Positions 17,792 through 27,060 of a DNA stretch of 64,000 nucleotides are shown piece after piece; the first letter of the stretch is position 1, and each line of letters begins with the position of its first letter. The DNA lies in contig NZ_JAAARM010000030.1 of the NCBI RefSeq assembly GCF_009908285.1, positions 17,067 through 81,066 of the forward strand, read 5' to 3'. The notes under the pieces were generated by a model, which was not told where the DNA came from, ran no database searches, and saw only the letters and a list, made by a program, of their open reading frames with translations. Origin of the DNA: Pseudomonas sp. Fl4BN1. Its GTDB lineage: Bacteria > Pseudomonadota > Gammaproteobacteria > Pseudomonadales > Pseudomonadaceae. A program made the translations under genes and the position numbers.

Positions 17792-18820
17792 ATGCGCTCT
17801 TCAAAAGTGATTCATGTCGTCAGTTGCCATGCCGAAGGCGAAGTGGGCGACGTGATTGTTGGCGGCGTCGCGCCGCCACCTGGTGCCACTGTGTGGGAGC
17901 AGTCTCGCTGGATTGCCAACGATCAGACCCTGCGCAATTTCGTCCTCAATGAACCGCGTGGCGGCGTCTTTCGCCACGTCAATCTGCTGGTGCCGCCCAA
18001 AGACCCGCGGGCACAGATGGCCTGGATTATCATGGAGCCAGCCGACACACCGCCGATGTCCGGCTCGAACTCACTCTGCGTGGCCACCGTGCTGCTCGAA
18101 AGCGGCATCCTGCCGATGACCGAACCGCAAACCCATCTGGTGCTCGAGGCGCCAGGCGGCCTGATTGAAGCGGTAGCCGACTGCCGTAATGGCAAGGTCG
18201 AACGTGTGGAAATCAAGAACGTGCCCTCGTTCGCCGACCACCTTGATGCCTGGATCGAGGTCGAGGGCATTGGCACGCTACAAGTCGACACGGCTTATGG
18301 CGGTGACAGTTTCGTGATCGCCGACGCCAAGCGCCTGGGGTTTGCCATCCAGGCCGACGAGGCCGCGGATCTGGTCGAGGCGGGGCTGAAAATCACTCGG
18401 GCAGCCAATGAGCAGTTGGGCTTCGTGCACCCGCTGAACCCCGAGTGGTCGCATATCTCGTTTTGCCAGATCGCCGCACCTATCGTGAGTGAACGCGGCG
18501 TTGCCACCGGCGCCAATGCCGTGGTCATCCAACCCGGCAAGATCGACCGCTCACCCACAGGTACCGGCTGCTCGGCACGCATGGCAGTGCTCCAGGCCAA
18601 AGGCTTGATGAACGTGGGAGATCGTTTTATCGGGCGCTCGATCATTGGCTCCGAGTTCCACTGCCGCATCGACTCACTGACCGAGGTGGCCGGACGCGCA
18701 GCAATCTACCCGTGCATATCCGGCCAAGCCTGGATCACCGGAACACACCAGTTGTTACTCGACCCAACGGACCCATGGCCCCAGGGCTATCGACTGTCAG
18801 ACACCTGGCCAGGTGCCTGA
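17792..18820 (+). CDS. Proline racemase-family protein with Ser/Thr in place of both catalytic cysteines
   Basis: 342 residues; GGAG lies 8 bases before the ATG. The fold is clear (AYGGDSFVIADAK, IIGSEFHCRIDSLTE), but the first catalytic position is Ser90 in PPMSGSNSLCVATVL and the second is Thr256 in RSPTGTGCSARMA. Cys/Cys pairs racemise or epimerise; known trans-3-hydroxy-L-proline dehydratases carry Cys/Thr, and some bifunctional members Ser/Cys. A Ser/Thr pair cannot use the classical two-thiol mechanism. Being in the importer operon with the cis-3-hydroxyproline dehydratase, it probably handles a 3-hydroxyproline isomer, but the reaction is unknown to me. Confidence 0.85.
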   Translation: MRSSKVIHVVSCHAEGEVGDVIVGGVAPPPGATVWEQSRWIANDQTLRNFVLNEPRGGVFRHVNLLVPPKDPRAQMAWIIMEPADTPPMSGSNSLCVATVLLESGILPMTEPQTHLVLEAPGGLIEAVADCRNGKVERVEIKNVPSFADHLDAWIEVEGIGTLQVDTAYGGDSFVIADAKRLGFAIQADEAADLVEAGLKITRAANEQLGFVHPLNPEWSHISFCQIAAPIVSERGVATGANAVVIQPGKIDRSPTGTGCSARMAVLQAKGLMNVGDRFIGRSIIGSEFHCRIDSLTEVAGRAAIYPCISGQAWITGTHQLLLDPTDPWPQGYRLSDTWPGA

Positions 18821-18873
18821 GTGGATTTACCGATAATCGCCCCTCCTCTCTTCGTGCCTTGAAAGGACATCCC

Positions 18874-20271
18874 ATGCCTACTCACCCGCATGCTTCCAGC
18901 TCCACCACGCCCTCCGGATTGAAACGCGTCGTGGCTGCCGCCATGGCGGGCACCGTGGCCGAGTGGTACGAGTTTTTTCTCTATGGCACCGCCTCGGCAC
19001 TGGTCTTCGGCCAGCTGTTCTTCCGTCAGACCGACAGCCCGGTCGATGGCATCATTGCCGCCTTTGCCCTGTACGCCGTCGGTTTTCTGGCCCGCCCGCT
19101 GGGCGGATTGGTGTTCGGTCATTATGGCGACAAGTTCGGCCGCAAGCGGCTGCTGCAACTGAGCCTGGTGGTGGTCGGAATTACCACCTTCCTGATGGGC
19201 TGCCTGCCGGGGTTCGACAGCATCGGCTATGCCGCGCCGTTGTTGCTGGTGCTCTTGCGCCTGATCCAGGGGTTCGCCTTTGGCGGCGAATGGGGCGGGG
19301 CCATCCTGCTGGTCTCCGAGCACTGCCCGGACAACCGCCGAGGCTTTTGGGCCAGTTGGCCGCAAGCCGGGGTACCCGCCGGTAATCTGGTCGCCACCGT
19401 TGCCTTGCTGCTGTTGTCCTCGAGCCTGACTGAGGAACAGTTCCTGGCCTGGGGCTGGCGCGTAGCGTTCTGGTTCTCGGCCGTCGTGGTATTGATCGGC
19501 TACTGGATTCGCACCAGCGTCGATGATGCGCCGATCTTCAAGGAGGCCCAGGCACGCCAAGCGCAGAACACCTCGCAGCAACTGGGCGTGGTCGAAGTGC
19601 TGCGTCACCACTGGCGTGCCGTGCTGGTCGGGATCGGGGCGCGATTCGCCGAAAACATCCTCTACTACACCGTGGTGACGTTCTCGATTACGTACCTGAA
19701 GCTGGTCGTGCACAAGGACACATCGCAGATTCTGCTGTTGATGTTCGGTGCACACCTGCTGCATTTCTTCCTGATCCCGCTGATGGGTTACCTGTCCGAT
19801 ATCGTCGGGCGCAAACCGGTGTATCTGACCGGTGCAGTGCTGACAGCCTTCTGGGGGTTCATTGGCTTCCCGATGATGGACACGGGTAACAGTTGGCTGA
19901 TCATGACGGCCATTACCTTGGGCCTGGCCATCGAATCGATGACCTATGCCCCGTACTCGGCGCTGATGGCCGAGATGTTCCCCACCCATGTCCGCTATAC
20001 CGCGTTGTCGCTGTGCTATCAGGTTGCACCTATCTTTGCCGGCTCCCTGGCACCGTTGATTGCGCTCACCCTGCTCAACAAATACCACAGCTCAACCCCG
20101 ATCGCCTGGTACCTGGTCGGCGCCGCGCTGATCTCGATTGTCGCCGTAGGCCTGACCCGCGAAACCCGTGGCAAATCACTGCACCAGGTCGACGCCGAGG
20201 CGGCTGCGCGGATCGCCAGCCAAGGCAGTGCCGAACCCGCCAATGCATACCAGGGCAACGCGCGGGCCTGA
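18874..20271 (+). CDS. MFS importer, metabolite:H+ symporter family
   Basis: 465 residues from ATG 18874 (GAAAGGA 7 bases before). Twelve hydrophobic segments are expected; the MHS signatures are GTVAEWYEFFLYGTASALVF in the first helix, GDKFGRKRLL in the 2-3 loop and LIQGFAFGGEWGGA. Relatives include ProP, KgtP and ShiA. Last gene of the island, 53 bases after the racemase-family gene, so it is a second uptake route for a hydroxyproline, betaine or a dicarboxylate product. Substrate is not readable from sequence. Confidence 0.88.
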   Translation: MPTHPHASSSTTPSGLKRVVAAAMAGTVAEWYEFFLYGTASALVFGQLFFRQTDSPVDGIIAAFALYAVGFLARPLGGLVFGHYGDKFGRKRLLQLSLVVVGITTFLMGCLPGFDSIGYAAPLLLVLLRLIQGFAFGGEWGGAILLVSEHCPDNRRGFWASWPQAGVPAGNLVATVALLLLSSSLTEEQFLAWGWRVAFWFSAVVVLIGYWIRTSVDDAPIFKEAQARQAQNTSQQLGVVEVLRHHWRAVLVGIGARFAENILYYTVVTFSITYLKLVVHKDTSQILLLMFGAHLLHFFLIPLMGYLSDIVGRKPVYLTGAVLTAFWGFIGFPMMDTGNSWLIMTAITLGLAIESMTYAPYSALMAEMFPTHVRYTALSLCYQVAPIFAGSLAPLIALTLLNKYHSSTPIAWYLVGAALISIVAVGLTRETRGKSLHQVDAEAAARIASQGSAEPANAYQGNARA

Positions 20272-20441
20272 TCCAGCCTCACAAGCGTTTCGGGTGGGCG
20301 CCACGACGCCCGCCTCCCATCATTTCAGCAACACAGGCCGGCGATCGGGGTGCGACTTGAGTGCGTCGCCCTCGATTTTCTCGCGGCAAGCATGCCGACC
20401 GGCTCGCAAGCATTACCGACTGACAGCGACCGTTAGGGCAC
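20272..20441. other. Convergent intergenic region with a degenerate REP-like sequence
   Basis: 170 bases between two genes that converge. It contains TTCTCGCGGCAAGCATGCCG followed by a short GGCTCGCAAGCAT segment, which resembles a decayed Pseudomonas REP. No T-run terminator is clear. Confidence 0.4.
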
Positions 20442-21209
20442 CTATAGCTCAACGGTCTCCACGGTGGCCATGGCCAGATCCTGGAACGGTTGCAGTTCCA
20501 CCTCATCAACCGCCGAGGTAATCAACCGCCATTCCCGCTCCAGCGGCGTCCAGTGCTGTTGACGTGCCCTGCCCAGCTTTTCCGAATCGGCCAGGACGAA
20601 TACCTGCGCGGCCCTTTTGATGATGCATTCCTTGAGGTAGGCCTGTTGTGCACTGGCCTCACAAAGACCGAATTCGGCGACCACACCGTCGGCACCGAGA
20701 AAAGCCCGATCAACGCTGAGCCGGCTGATCGCCAGCTCGGCGAGAGGCCCAAGGGTACTCATGCTGGATTCCCGCAGATCGCCACCGATCAGGGTCAGTC
20801 GGACACCCGGGGCCGTGGCCAGCGTCATGACCGCCAACAAATTGTTGGTAACCACCTGGATATTGCCGTGCGAATACAGCAGTGCCGCCAGTGCACTACA
20901 AGTGGTGCCGCCATCCAGGAATACCGTGTCTCCATCCTGAATGTGGGCAATGGCGGCCCTGGCGATCGCGGCCTTTTCATCCCCCCGACTGGCCTTGCGC
21001 TCTTCCAGTGAAGCCTCTGGCTCGTGCACGCCGATCAACGCCGTGGCGCCGCCATGGGTACGCACCAGCAGGCGTTGCTTGCCCAGCAGGGTCAGGTCAC
21101 GGCGTACCGTGGCTTCCGACACATTCAGCGCCGAACTCAACTCCTCGACGCTGGTGTCGTGGGTCCGAACGAGATCGAGGATAAGGCGGTGGCGGTCGAC
21201 GGGTTTCAT
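20442..21209 (-). CDS. DeoR-family transcriptional regulator of the acid-sugar operon
   Basis: 255 residues. N-terminal DeoR helix-turn-helix (SVEELSSALNVSEATVRRDL, ending LVRTHGGA) and a C-terminal sugar-phosphate-binding domain (VFLDGGTTCSALAALL, VVTNNLLAVMTLA, GGDLRESSMSTLGPLA). Such regulators usually sense a phosphorylated intermediate. The gene lies 74 bases downstream of pdxA2 in the same direction, so it is either the last gene of the operon or has its own promoter in the gap. Confidence 0.9.
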   Translation of the reverse strand: MKPVDRHRLILDLVRTHDTSVEELSSALNVSEATVRRDLTLLGKQRLLVRTHGGATALIGVHEPEASLEERKASRGDEKAAIARAAIAHIQDGDTVFLDGGTTCSALAALLYSHGNIQVVTNNLLAVMTLATAPGVRLTLIGGDLRESSMSTLGPLAELAISRLSVDRAFLGADGVVAEFGLCEASAQQAYLKECIIKRAAQVFVLADSEKLGRARQQHWTPLEREWRLITSAVDEVELQPFQDLAMATVETVEL

Positions 21210-21283
21210 GCACGGGCTCCTTGTCTGGTGGGCGCTGATCTTATACAGCAGCCCATCAGTGCCTTGTAGCCTTCACTGCGATC

Positions 21284-22282
21284 TCAGCGTCGAGTGGCCA
21301 ACTCGGCACCCTGGCGCAACGCTTCCAACAGGCTGCGTTCATCAGCGATGCCCTGGCCGGCGATATCGAACGCGGTGCCATGATCCACCGAGGTACGAAT
21401 CACTTCCAGCCCCACCGTGACGTTGACCCCCGCCTCCAGGCCAAGGACCTTCACCGGGCCATGGCCCTGGTCGTGATACATCGCCACCACCAGGTCGAAA
21501 TCACCTCGCCCGGCGCGAAAAAACAGGGTGTCAGCAGGCAAGGGGCCGGTCACGTCCAGGCCGAGGGCCTGCAAGCGCTGCACGGCGGGAATGATTTTCT
21601 CCTCTTCCTCGCCATAGCCAAACAGACCATTCTCCCCCGCATGGGGATTGATCCCGCAGACGCCAATGCGCGGACGAGCGATCCCGGCCTTGATCAAGGT
21701 CGCGTTGCCGCGCTCGATGGTGCGCTGTACCAGACCCGGCTCGATCTTGCGGATAGCGTCGATGATGCCGATGTGAGTCGTCACGTGGATCACCCGCAAC
21801 TGCGGCGCCACCAGCATCATCGACACCTCGTCGACGTGAGTCAGGTGGGCAAGCATCTCCGTGTGCCCCGGGTACTTGTGCCCTCCCGCGTGCAGTGCTT
21901 CCTTGTTCAGCGGCGCAGTACAGATCGCGTCGATCTGCTGCGCGTTCGCCAGCTCCACGGCGCGGGCAATGTACTGGTAGGCCGCATCACCCGCTATGGC
22001 TGAGAGCACGCCGAATGGCAGGTCCTGGGGAATCAGCCCCAGGTCGATGCAATCGATGCTGCCAGGCTGATACAACGCCTCGGATGCATCCTTGATCCGG
22101 CGAATCACCAGCTGGCCACCAACAATGCGGTTGGCCTGCTCCAGACGCCGGGCATCTCCGATCACCAGTGGCCGGCACTGTTGATAGACCACTGCATGAG
22201 TCAGGCTTTTGACAATGATTTCCGGCCCGACACCGGTGGCGTCACCCATGGTGATGCCAATGACGGGAAGCGTGTTACTCAT
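21284..22282 (-). CDS. pdxA2: PdxA2-type D-threonate/D-erythronate-4-phosphate dehydrogenase
   Basis: 332 residues, PdxA family. The three metal-binding histidines can be seen in HTEMLAHLTHVDEV, NPHAGENGLFGYGEE and MYHDQGHGPVKVLG. True PdxA acts in pyridoxal-phosphate synthesis; the paralogue PdxA2 oxidises and decarboxylates four-carbon acid-sugar 4-phosphates to dihydroxyacetone phosphate. The adjacent DUF1537 kinase, which makes that substrate, and the sugar-acid permease favour the second role. It overlaps the kinase by 4 bases (ATGA). Confidence 0.88.
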   Translation of the reverse strand: MSNTLPVIGITMGDATGVGPEIIVKSLTHAVVYQQCRPLVIGDARRLEQANRIVGGQLVIRRIKDASEALYQPGSIDCIDLGLIPQDLPFGVLSAIAGDAAYQYIARAVELANAQQIDAICTAPLNKEALHAGGHKYPGHTEMLAHLTHVDEVSMMLVAPQLRVIHVTTHIGIIDAIRKIEPGLVQRTIERGNATLIKAGIARPRIGVCGINPHAGENGLFGYGEEEEKIIPAVQRLQALGLDVTGPLPADTLFFRAGRGDFDLVVAMYHDQGHGPVKVLGLEAGVNVTVGLEVIRTSVDHGTAFDIAGQGIADERSLLEALRQGAELATRR

Positions 22283-23559
22283 AAAGTTGACCTCGATGCC
22301 TTAACTGGGTGTGCAGACGCGTGGTTACCGCCCGCCTGGTTCAAATACTGCCAAGCCCGGTAAAGCGCCTGATCGCTGCCAAAGGCCCCGGCCTTGGTGA
22401 CGATGCGGGGACAGCGGTCTTGGGCCCGGAGCAATGGTTTGCCGAGCACCACACCGGCCTCTATTTCCTGATGTATCTGCAGGCCGCCAATCGCTGCGGC
22501 ACTGAGCATGGCCCGAGCGGTTTCGCCACCGGTGGCGACCAGCCCCGCCACCTGCCCGAAATACGGCGCGGTCATGGCCGCCAGCGCCGTGCACAGGCGC
22601 TCACCCTCGGCTGGCGCAAAGACCGCGTCACGACCGATGCGCAGCAGCAGGTCCGAACCGCCATCCAGTGCCTGGATCATGCACGCCTGCCACAGTCGCC
22701 AGTCGTGGTGTTCCGGACCGGCACGCAGAACCGCAGGCGGCACCAACAGTTCGGCAATGCCGCTCTGGGATTTGAGCAAGGCGCATTGACGGTCCGACAC
22801 AGCAGACAGGCTACCGACCATGACCAGGATCGAGCCGCTTGGCTCCGGCGCCAGGGCAGCGTCCGCTGCTGAAAAAGTGCCAGGTTGCAGCAAGGCGCTG
22901 ATCTCCCGCGCCAAGCCTCCGGAACCGACCCAGAAAACCTCCCGCTCCAGGTCAATGGTCGCCAGCGCCAGGGTGCGCAGGTCATCGCTGGTTTCACTGT
23001 CGACGATCAATGCCTGTACACCGCTCTCCTTGACGTTCAGCAGGTGCTGGGCGAGCTGCCGGGGATCAACCCGCAGCCCTTGTAGATCCAGGCGTGCGGA
23101 GGTCAGCCCGGCCCCCAGCAGCATGGCCTCGATATCCGCCTCTCGATCGGCATTTTCCAAACGCCAGGTGTCTGTGCTTTCCAGGGGCGCACCGGCCACC
23201 AGAACCCGGCCCTCGCGCAAGGTCCGGCCGGTGGCAGGAAATGCCGGGGCGATGATGGCCAGCCCGGCCCGCGGTTGCAGAACAGCCACTTCGGCTGCCC
23301 AGTTGCCACGCAGGGTCGAGTCGATCTTCTTGTACAGGCGACCTCCTGGACGGTTCAGCGCGTCGAACGCACGCAGGGTCAGCGCCGCCGCGTCCGTCGG
23401 CGCCAGGCGCCGGGAGTCGGTATCGATCGCAATGACCTGAGCCCCAAGGGTGTCCGTCGAGGTATCGAGCGCCACCACGGTGTGCAGCCCGGCGCTGGCA
23501 AAACCGATCGCGCAATCCGCGGCCCCAGACAGGTCATCGGCAATAATCAACAGGTTCAT
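22279..23559 (-). CDS. Four-carbon acid-sugar kinase (DUF1537 family)
   Basis: 426 residues from the ATG at 23559; a longer frame to 23679 runs back into kdgT and has no ribosome site. The N-terminal domain begins MNLLIIADDLSGAADCAIGF and contains RLYKKIDSTLRGNW; the C-terminal nucleotide domain has LVATGGETARAML. DUF1537 kinases phosphorylate D-threonate, D-erythronate or 3-oxo-tetronates at O4. With PdxA2 next door, D-threonate or D-erythronate is the likely substrate; which isomer cannot be read. Start overlaps the kdgT stop (ATGA). Confidence 0.9.
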   Translation of the reverse strand: MNLLIIADDLSGAADCAIGFASAGLHTVVALDTSTDTLGAQVIAIDTDSRRLAPTDAAALTLRAFDALNRPGGRLYKKIDSTLRGNWAAEVAVLQPRAGLAIIAPAFPATGRTLREGRVLVAGAPLESTDTWRLENADREADIEAMLLGAGLTSARLDLQGLRVDPRQLAQHLLNVKESGVQALIVDSETSDDLRTLALATIDLEREVFWVGSGGLAREISALLQPGTFSAADAALAPEPSGSILVMVGSLSAVSDRQCALLKSQSGIAELLVPPAVLRAGPEHHDWRLWQACMIQALDGGSDLLLRIGRDAVFAPAEGERLCTALAAMTAPYFGQVAGLVATGGETARAMLSAAAIGGLQIHQEIEAGVVLGKPLLRAQDRCPRIVTKAGAFGSDQALYRAWQYLNQAGGNHASAHPVKASRSTL

Positions 23560-24563
23560 GGTTGCGTCTCCTGTCGGTGCAGACCCGCTTGTTCGGTGGC
23601 CGACACTTCCCTGGCCTTTTGCCGCTTGGCCAGCGACGACACCAGAATCGGCGCCAGGATCGCCGTCACCACCACGCAAGCGGCGACCAGCAGTGTCGCG
23701 CTGCTTGCCGCCTCGGCATAGGCGGGATTGGCCGCGGCAATCAGCGCCGGTACGGCGGCGGCATTGCCAGCCGTGGTCGCCGCCGCAGCCCCGGCCACCC
23801 CAGTGCCACCGGACAGGCGATCGGCGAAATACAACGGAATGCCGGTGACCACCACCACGGCCACGCCGAGGGCGATGCCCAGTAAACCGGCTTGCCAGAC
23901 TTTGAACAGATCCAGGCTGGCCCCCAGGGCCAAGGCGAAGAACGGAATCAGCACCGGCACCGCCTTGGCCAGAAAATCACGCATCTCCCGATCAAGATTG
24001 CCCAGCAGCATGCCGAGCATCAGCGGCAGAATCGCGCCCACCAGGGTGGGCCAGGGAAAGGCCGACAAACCTGCAACACCCAGGGTGATCATGGTCAGGA
24101 ATGGACCGGACTCCAGGGACATGACCGAATAGGCACCGACATCGGCGGGGCGTCCGTACTGCCCCATGAGCGCCATGTACAGACCACCGTTGGTATCGTT
24201 CATCGCCGCCACCACGGCCAGGGTGGACAGTCCGGCAAAGAATCCCGAGGAAATCGGTTGCTCGCCCAGAAAGTGCCCCATGACCAACCCCATGATCATG
24301 GCCGTTCCAACCTTGGTGGCGAACAGCACACCCCCCTTTTTCAACAGATAGGGCGTGGTCTTGATATTGATGCTGGCGCCCATGCAGACGTAGAACACCG
24401 CGAGAATCGGCAGTGAACCGCTGAACAGCGCATTGGTGAACGAGCCAAAGTACTTTGGCATGTCCGGGAGGAAGGTGGCGATGAGTGAACCGATCAGTAA
24501 CGGAACAATCATCATGCCGCCAGGAACACGCTCGATGGAGCGCTTGATTGGAATCTGGATCAT
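23556..24563 (-). CDS. kdgT: 2-Keto-3-deoxygluconate permease family transporter
   Basis: 335 residues from the ATG at 24563, with AAGGAG 7 bases upstream; 11 extra in-frame codons before it are not preferred. KdgT family: IERVPGGMMIVPLLIGSLIA at the N terminus, ALFSGSLPILAVFYVCMGAS, and AAMNDTNGGLYMALMGQYG. About ten hydrophobic segments, inner membrane. First gene of the operon with the kinase and PdxA2, so it probably imports the four-carbon acid sugar rather than ketodeoxygluconate. Confidence 0.9.
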   Translation of the reverse strand: MIQIPIKRSIERVPGGMMIVPLLIGSLIATFLPDMPKYFGSFTNALFSGSLPILAVFYVCMGASINIKTTPYLLKKGGVLFATKVGTAMIMGLVMGHFLGEQPISSGFFAGLSTLAVVAAMNDTNGGLYMALMGQYGRPADVGAYSVMSLESGPFLTMITLGVAGLSAFPWPTLVGAILPLMLGMLLGNLDREMRDFLAKAVPVLIPFFALALGASLDLFKVWQAGLLGIALGVAVVVVTGIPLYFADRLSGGTGVAGAAAATTAGNAAAVPALIAAANPAYAEAASSATLLVAACVVVTAILAPILVSSLAKRQKAREVSATEQAGLHRQETQP

Positions 24564-24606
24564 CCGGTAACTCCTTATTTTTATGGTGCGCAACACGGCT
24601 CTGACC

Positions 24607-24706
24607 TGATCGAAACAATCACGAAATGATTGACTCGATCAATCGCACCTTAAAACAAGACTCAATAATGCGCAACTCAATCAATCAATGATCAATTCAA
24701 TCATGA
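24607..24706. promoter_or_regulatory. Iterated ATTGA/TCAAT boxes upstream of kdgT
   Basis: Between 24607 and 24706 the pentamer TCAAT or its complement ATTGA recurs at least seven times (for example GATTGACTCGATCAATC at 24629-24645 and CAACTCAATCAATCAATGAT from 24673, continuing CAATTCAATCATG). This is far above expectation in GC-rich DNA and lies 45-145 bases upstream of the first gene of the DeoR-linked operon. I infer operator repeats for that regulator. Confidence 0.55.
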
Positions 24707-24719
24707 AGTCCGCTGAATC

Positions 24720-25300
24720 GAGCGCATCTGCCCCCTCTCGAGCCACAACTGGCGGTGGCTCTCGATACCGGATAGCAAGGGCGCGGCAACAGGCAGGCGC
24801 GCGCTCGCGGCACTGCCTGGTCGGATCAGTTAAAGCGCGCCGCCCACAGAACCCGGCAGGTCCTGGCTGAGCCAGATTGGCTGTCGGCTGCGCAAGGGCG
24901 CAAGGCAGTCAGGAGGTCGAAGCTGATGGTTCGCCGTGCAGCGGCCTTCATACCTTCATCCTGCAACAAGGTCTGGCAGCTATCCGGCAAGTCTGCGCAC
25001 CACGTCAGCGCCGGCAAAAGAGACCCAAGATCGGCATCAGCAAAAAACACAACAGCCATATCGTGCGGCCCGTGAAGGCATGCTTGCCCGAAGCTACGTG
25101 GCTAAAGAAATCATCGGCTAGGTGATTCCAACTTTAAACGTTGGTATGGCTCGGTCATCGCACTAACAAAGCAGAAACCAACTCACAGCCTTGCGCTACC
25201 ATGGAGGCCTGGCGCTTGCCGCGTGGCCTTGAGGACCCCGAGCCTTGACGGTCACGGTCGCCAGCCAGGTCAAGGAAGTCATTACACAGGACGGATGTAA
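24720..25300. other. Long intergenic region, no recognisable gene
   Basis: About 580 bases between divergent units. Short open frames on both strands do not resemble proteins. A near-miss REP-like inverted sequence (GGCATGCTTGCCCGAAGC) lies near 25078-25095. Otherwise I see nothing. Confidence 0.45.
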
Positions 25301-26074
25301 ATGAATGTATTCAACCATCAGGATGGTCAGTTCCTGGAAATTGGCGGGGCGAATATCTATTTCGAAACCCAGGGCAATGATGCCGGCCCGGTGATTGTTC
25401 TCCTCCACGGCGGCTTTGGAAACATTGAAGATTTCAACCCCATCACGCCTTACCTGAGCAAGGACTATCGGCTCATAGGCATCGATAGCAGAGGCCACGG
25501 CAAATCGACACTGGGCACAGCCGCGCTGACCTACAAAAGAATCCAGGATGATGTCGAGGCGGTCATCCACCACCTTGGGCTCGACGATATCATCCTGATC
25601 GGCCACAGCGACGGCGGCATTGCCGCACTCAGATTGGCAGCCGACAATCGGATCAAGATCAAAAGGCTCGTCACCATCGGTGCCCATTGGACGTTGAAGG
25701 CCAATGATCCGACGCGCAAGGTGTATGCCGACATTACCGCCAACAGCTGGCATACGATGTTTCCCGCCAGCTACGACCGTTATATGACACTCAACCCGAC
25801 GCCTGAATTCGACGCGCTGTCCAAGGCTCTGGTCGACCTTTGGCTCGACTCAAGCAACAGCGGATATCCCAATGCCAGTGTCAGGCACATTCGTTGCCCG
25901 TTGCTCGTGGTTCGCGGCGACGATGACATGCTGGTCTCAAGGATCAACTCAGTTGAACTGGCCAATCAGGTTCCTGAAGCCCGGCTGATGAATATTCCGT
26001 TTGCCGGCCACTGCGCCCATGAAGAAAAATGCGAAGTGTTCATCGCAAGCCTGAATGAATTCATCAACACTTGA
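25301..26074 (+). CDS. Alpha/beta hydrolase
   Basis: 257 residues. Oxyanion-hole motif VLLHGGFGN near residue 35, nucleophile elbow GHSDGGIAA (Ser about residue 105), acid residue in VVRGDDDMLV and catalytic His in PFAGHCAHEE near the end, so the triad is complete. Family members include esterases, lactonases and prolyl-type peptidases; substrate is unknown. Transcribed alone, convergent with an NRPS remnant whose locus it may once have served as an editing hydrolase (speculative). Confidence 0.85.
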   Translation: MNVFNHQDGQFLEIGGANIYFETQGNDAGPVIVLLHGGFGNIEDFNPITPYLSKDYRLIGIDSRGHGKSTLGTAALTYKRIQDDVEAVIHHLGLDDIILIGHSDGGIAALRLAADNRIKIKRLVTIGAHWTLKANDPTRKVYADITANSWHTMFPASYDRYMTLNPTPEFDALSKALVDLWLDSSNSGYPNASVRHIRCPLLVVRGDDDMLVSRINSVELANQVPEARLMNIPFAGHCAHEEKCEVFIASLNEFINT

Positions 26075-26166
26075 ACCCCTTGCAACTCACTCTCCTTCAG
26101 CTAGCGGCTGGTTGTCCATTCCAGGATGTGCAACCAGCCCTGGGTTATAAACCCAGCTATCAGTCA

Positions 26167-27060
26167 TCAGGCCAGTGTGGTTTTGAGGTCCTTGTCACTG
26201 CTGGTCAGCACCTCTGCCATTCGCGTAGGAGTGCGCGACTCCAAGACAATGGCTCCAGAAACCTTTGACTTGAGTTTCACACTGAGTAACCCCGCAGCGA
26301 TGACCAGCAACGCCGAATTGCCTCCCAGGTCGAAAAAGTCGTCATGCTCATCAAAGTGATCGCGTCCCAGCACTTGGGCAAAGACCTGGCAGATCTGCTC
26401 CACCCGTAACCGGTGTTCCGCAAGGGAAGCAGGGGAAAATGGCAATGACGCAAGTACGCGCTTTTCACTGCTCAATGTGTTGCTGCGCGATGGAACGGGA
26501 AGACTCGATCGATCAAACTTGCCATTGGGCAACAGCGGAAACTCCGGCAGCACGACATACAGATCAGGAATCATGTACTCCGGCAGATGCCGGCTTAACA
26601 TGAGATTCAGCTCTTCTTTGCTAAACGGCCGACTGACGACGATGTAAGCCGCCAACATGTCTTCCCCCGGCCCTCGAAGCCGCACGCAGCGACTACCGCA
26701 GCATCGAGCCCGTTGATACTTTCCAGCTCGCGCTCCACCTCGCGAGAACCGATGCGGTTGCCGCGAATCTTCAACTCGGCCTCCCCACGGCCAATCCACT
26801 CCAGGACTCCCCCCTCATGCATCCGAACCTTGTCGCCACTGCGGTAAATCAAGGTGCCGGTATCGGGGTGCCGTCTGAATGCCGCAGCAGTCGCATCGGG
26901 ATCCCCCAGGTACTCTTGCGCCAAACCGGCACCCGAGATGCAGAGGTCGCCTTGGCTGCACGGTTGCAAGGTGTCATCAAGGACATGCAGATAGGTATTG
27001 CGTAACGGCTCGCCTATCCCACCAGCACCAGTATGCAGACAGCAACGCCTCGATCTTGCG
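26167..27060 (-). pseudogene. Non-ribosomal peptide synthetase fragment (adenylation end plus carrier domain), frameshifted
   Basis: Two overlapping minus-strand frames give the last part of an NRPS module. The upstream frame has GGIGEPLRNTYLHVLDD, then TLIYRSGDKVRMHEGGVLEW (A7) and IGRGEAELKIRGNRIGSREV (A8); near 26660-26690 the frame shifts and continues DMLAAYIVVSRPFSKEEL, LPNGKFDRSSLPVP (A10), then a carrier domain with DDFFDLGGNSALLVIAAGL (the pantetheinylated Ser). No thioesterase follows; the module ends with a stop at 26167. Everything before A6 is missing, so this is the relic of a larger synthetase. Confidence 0.85.
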
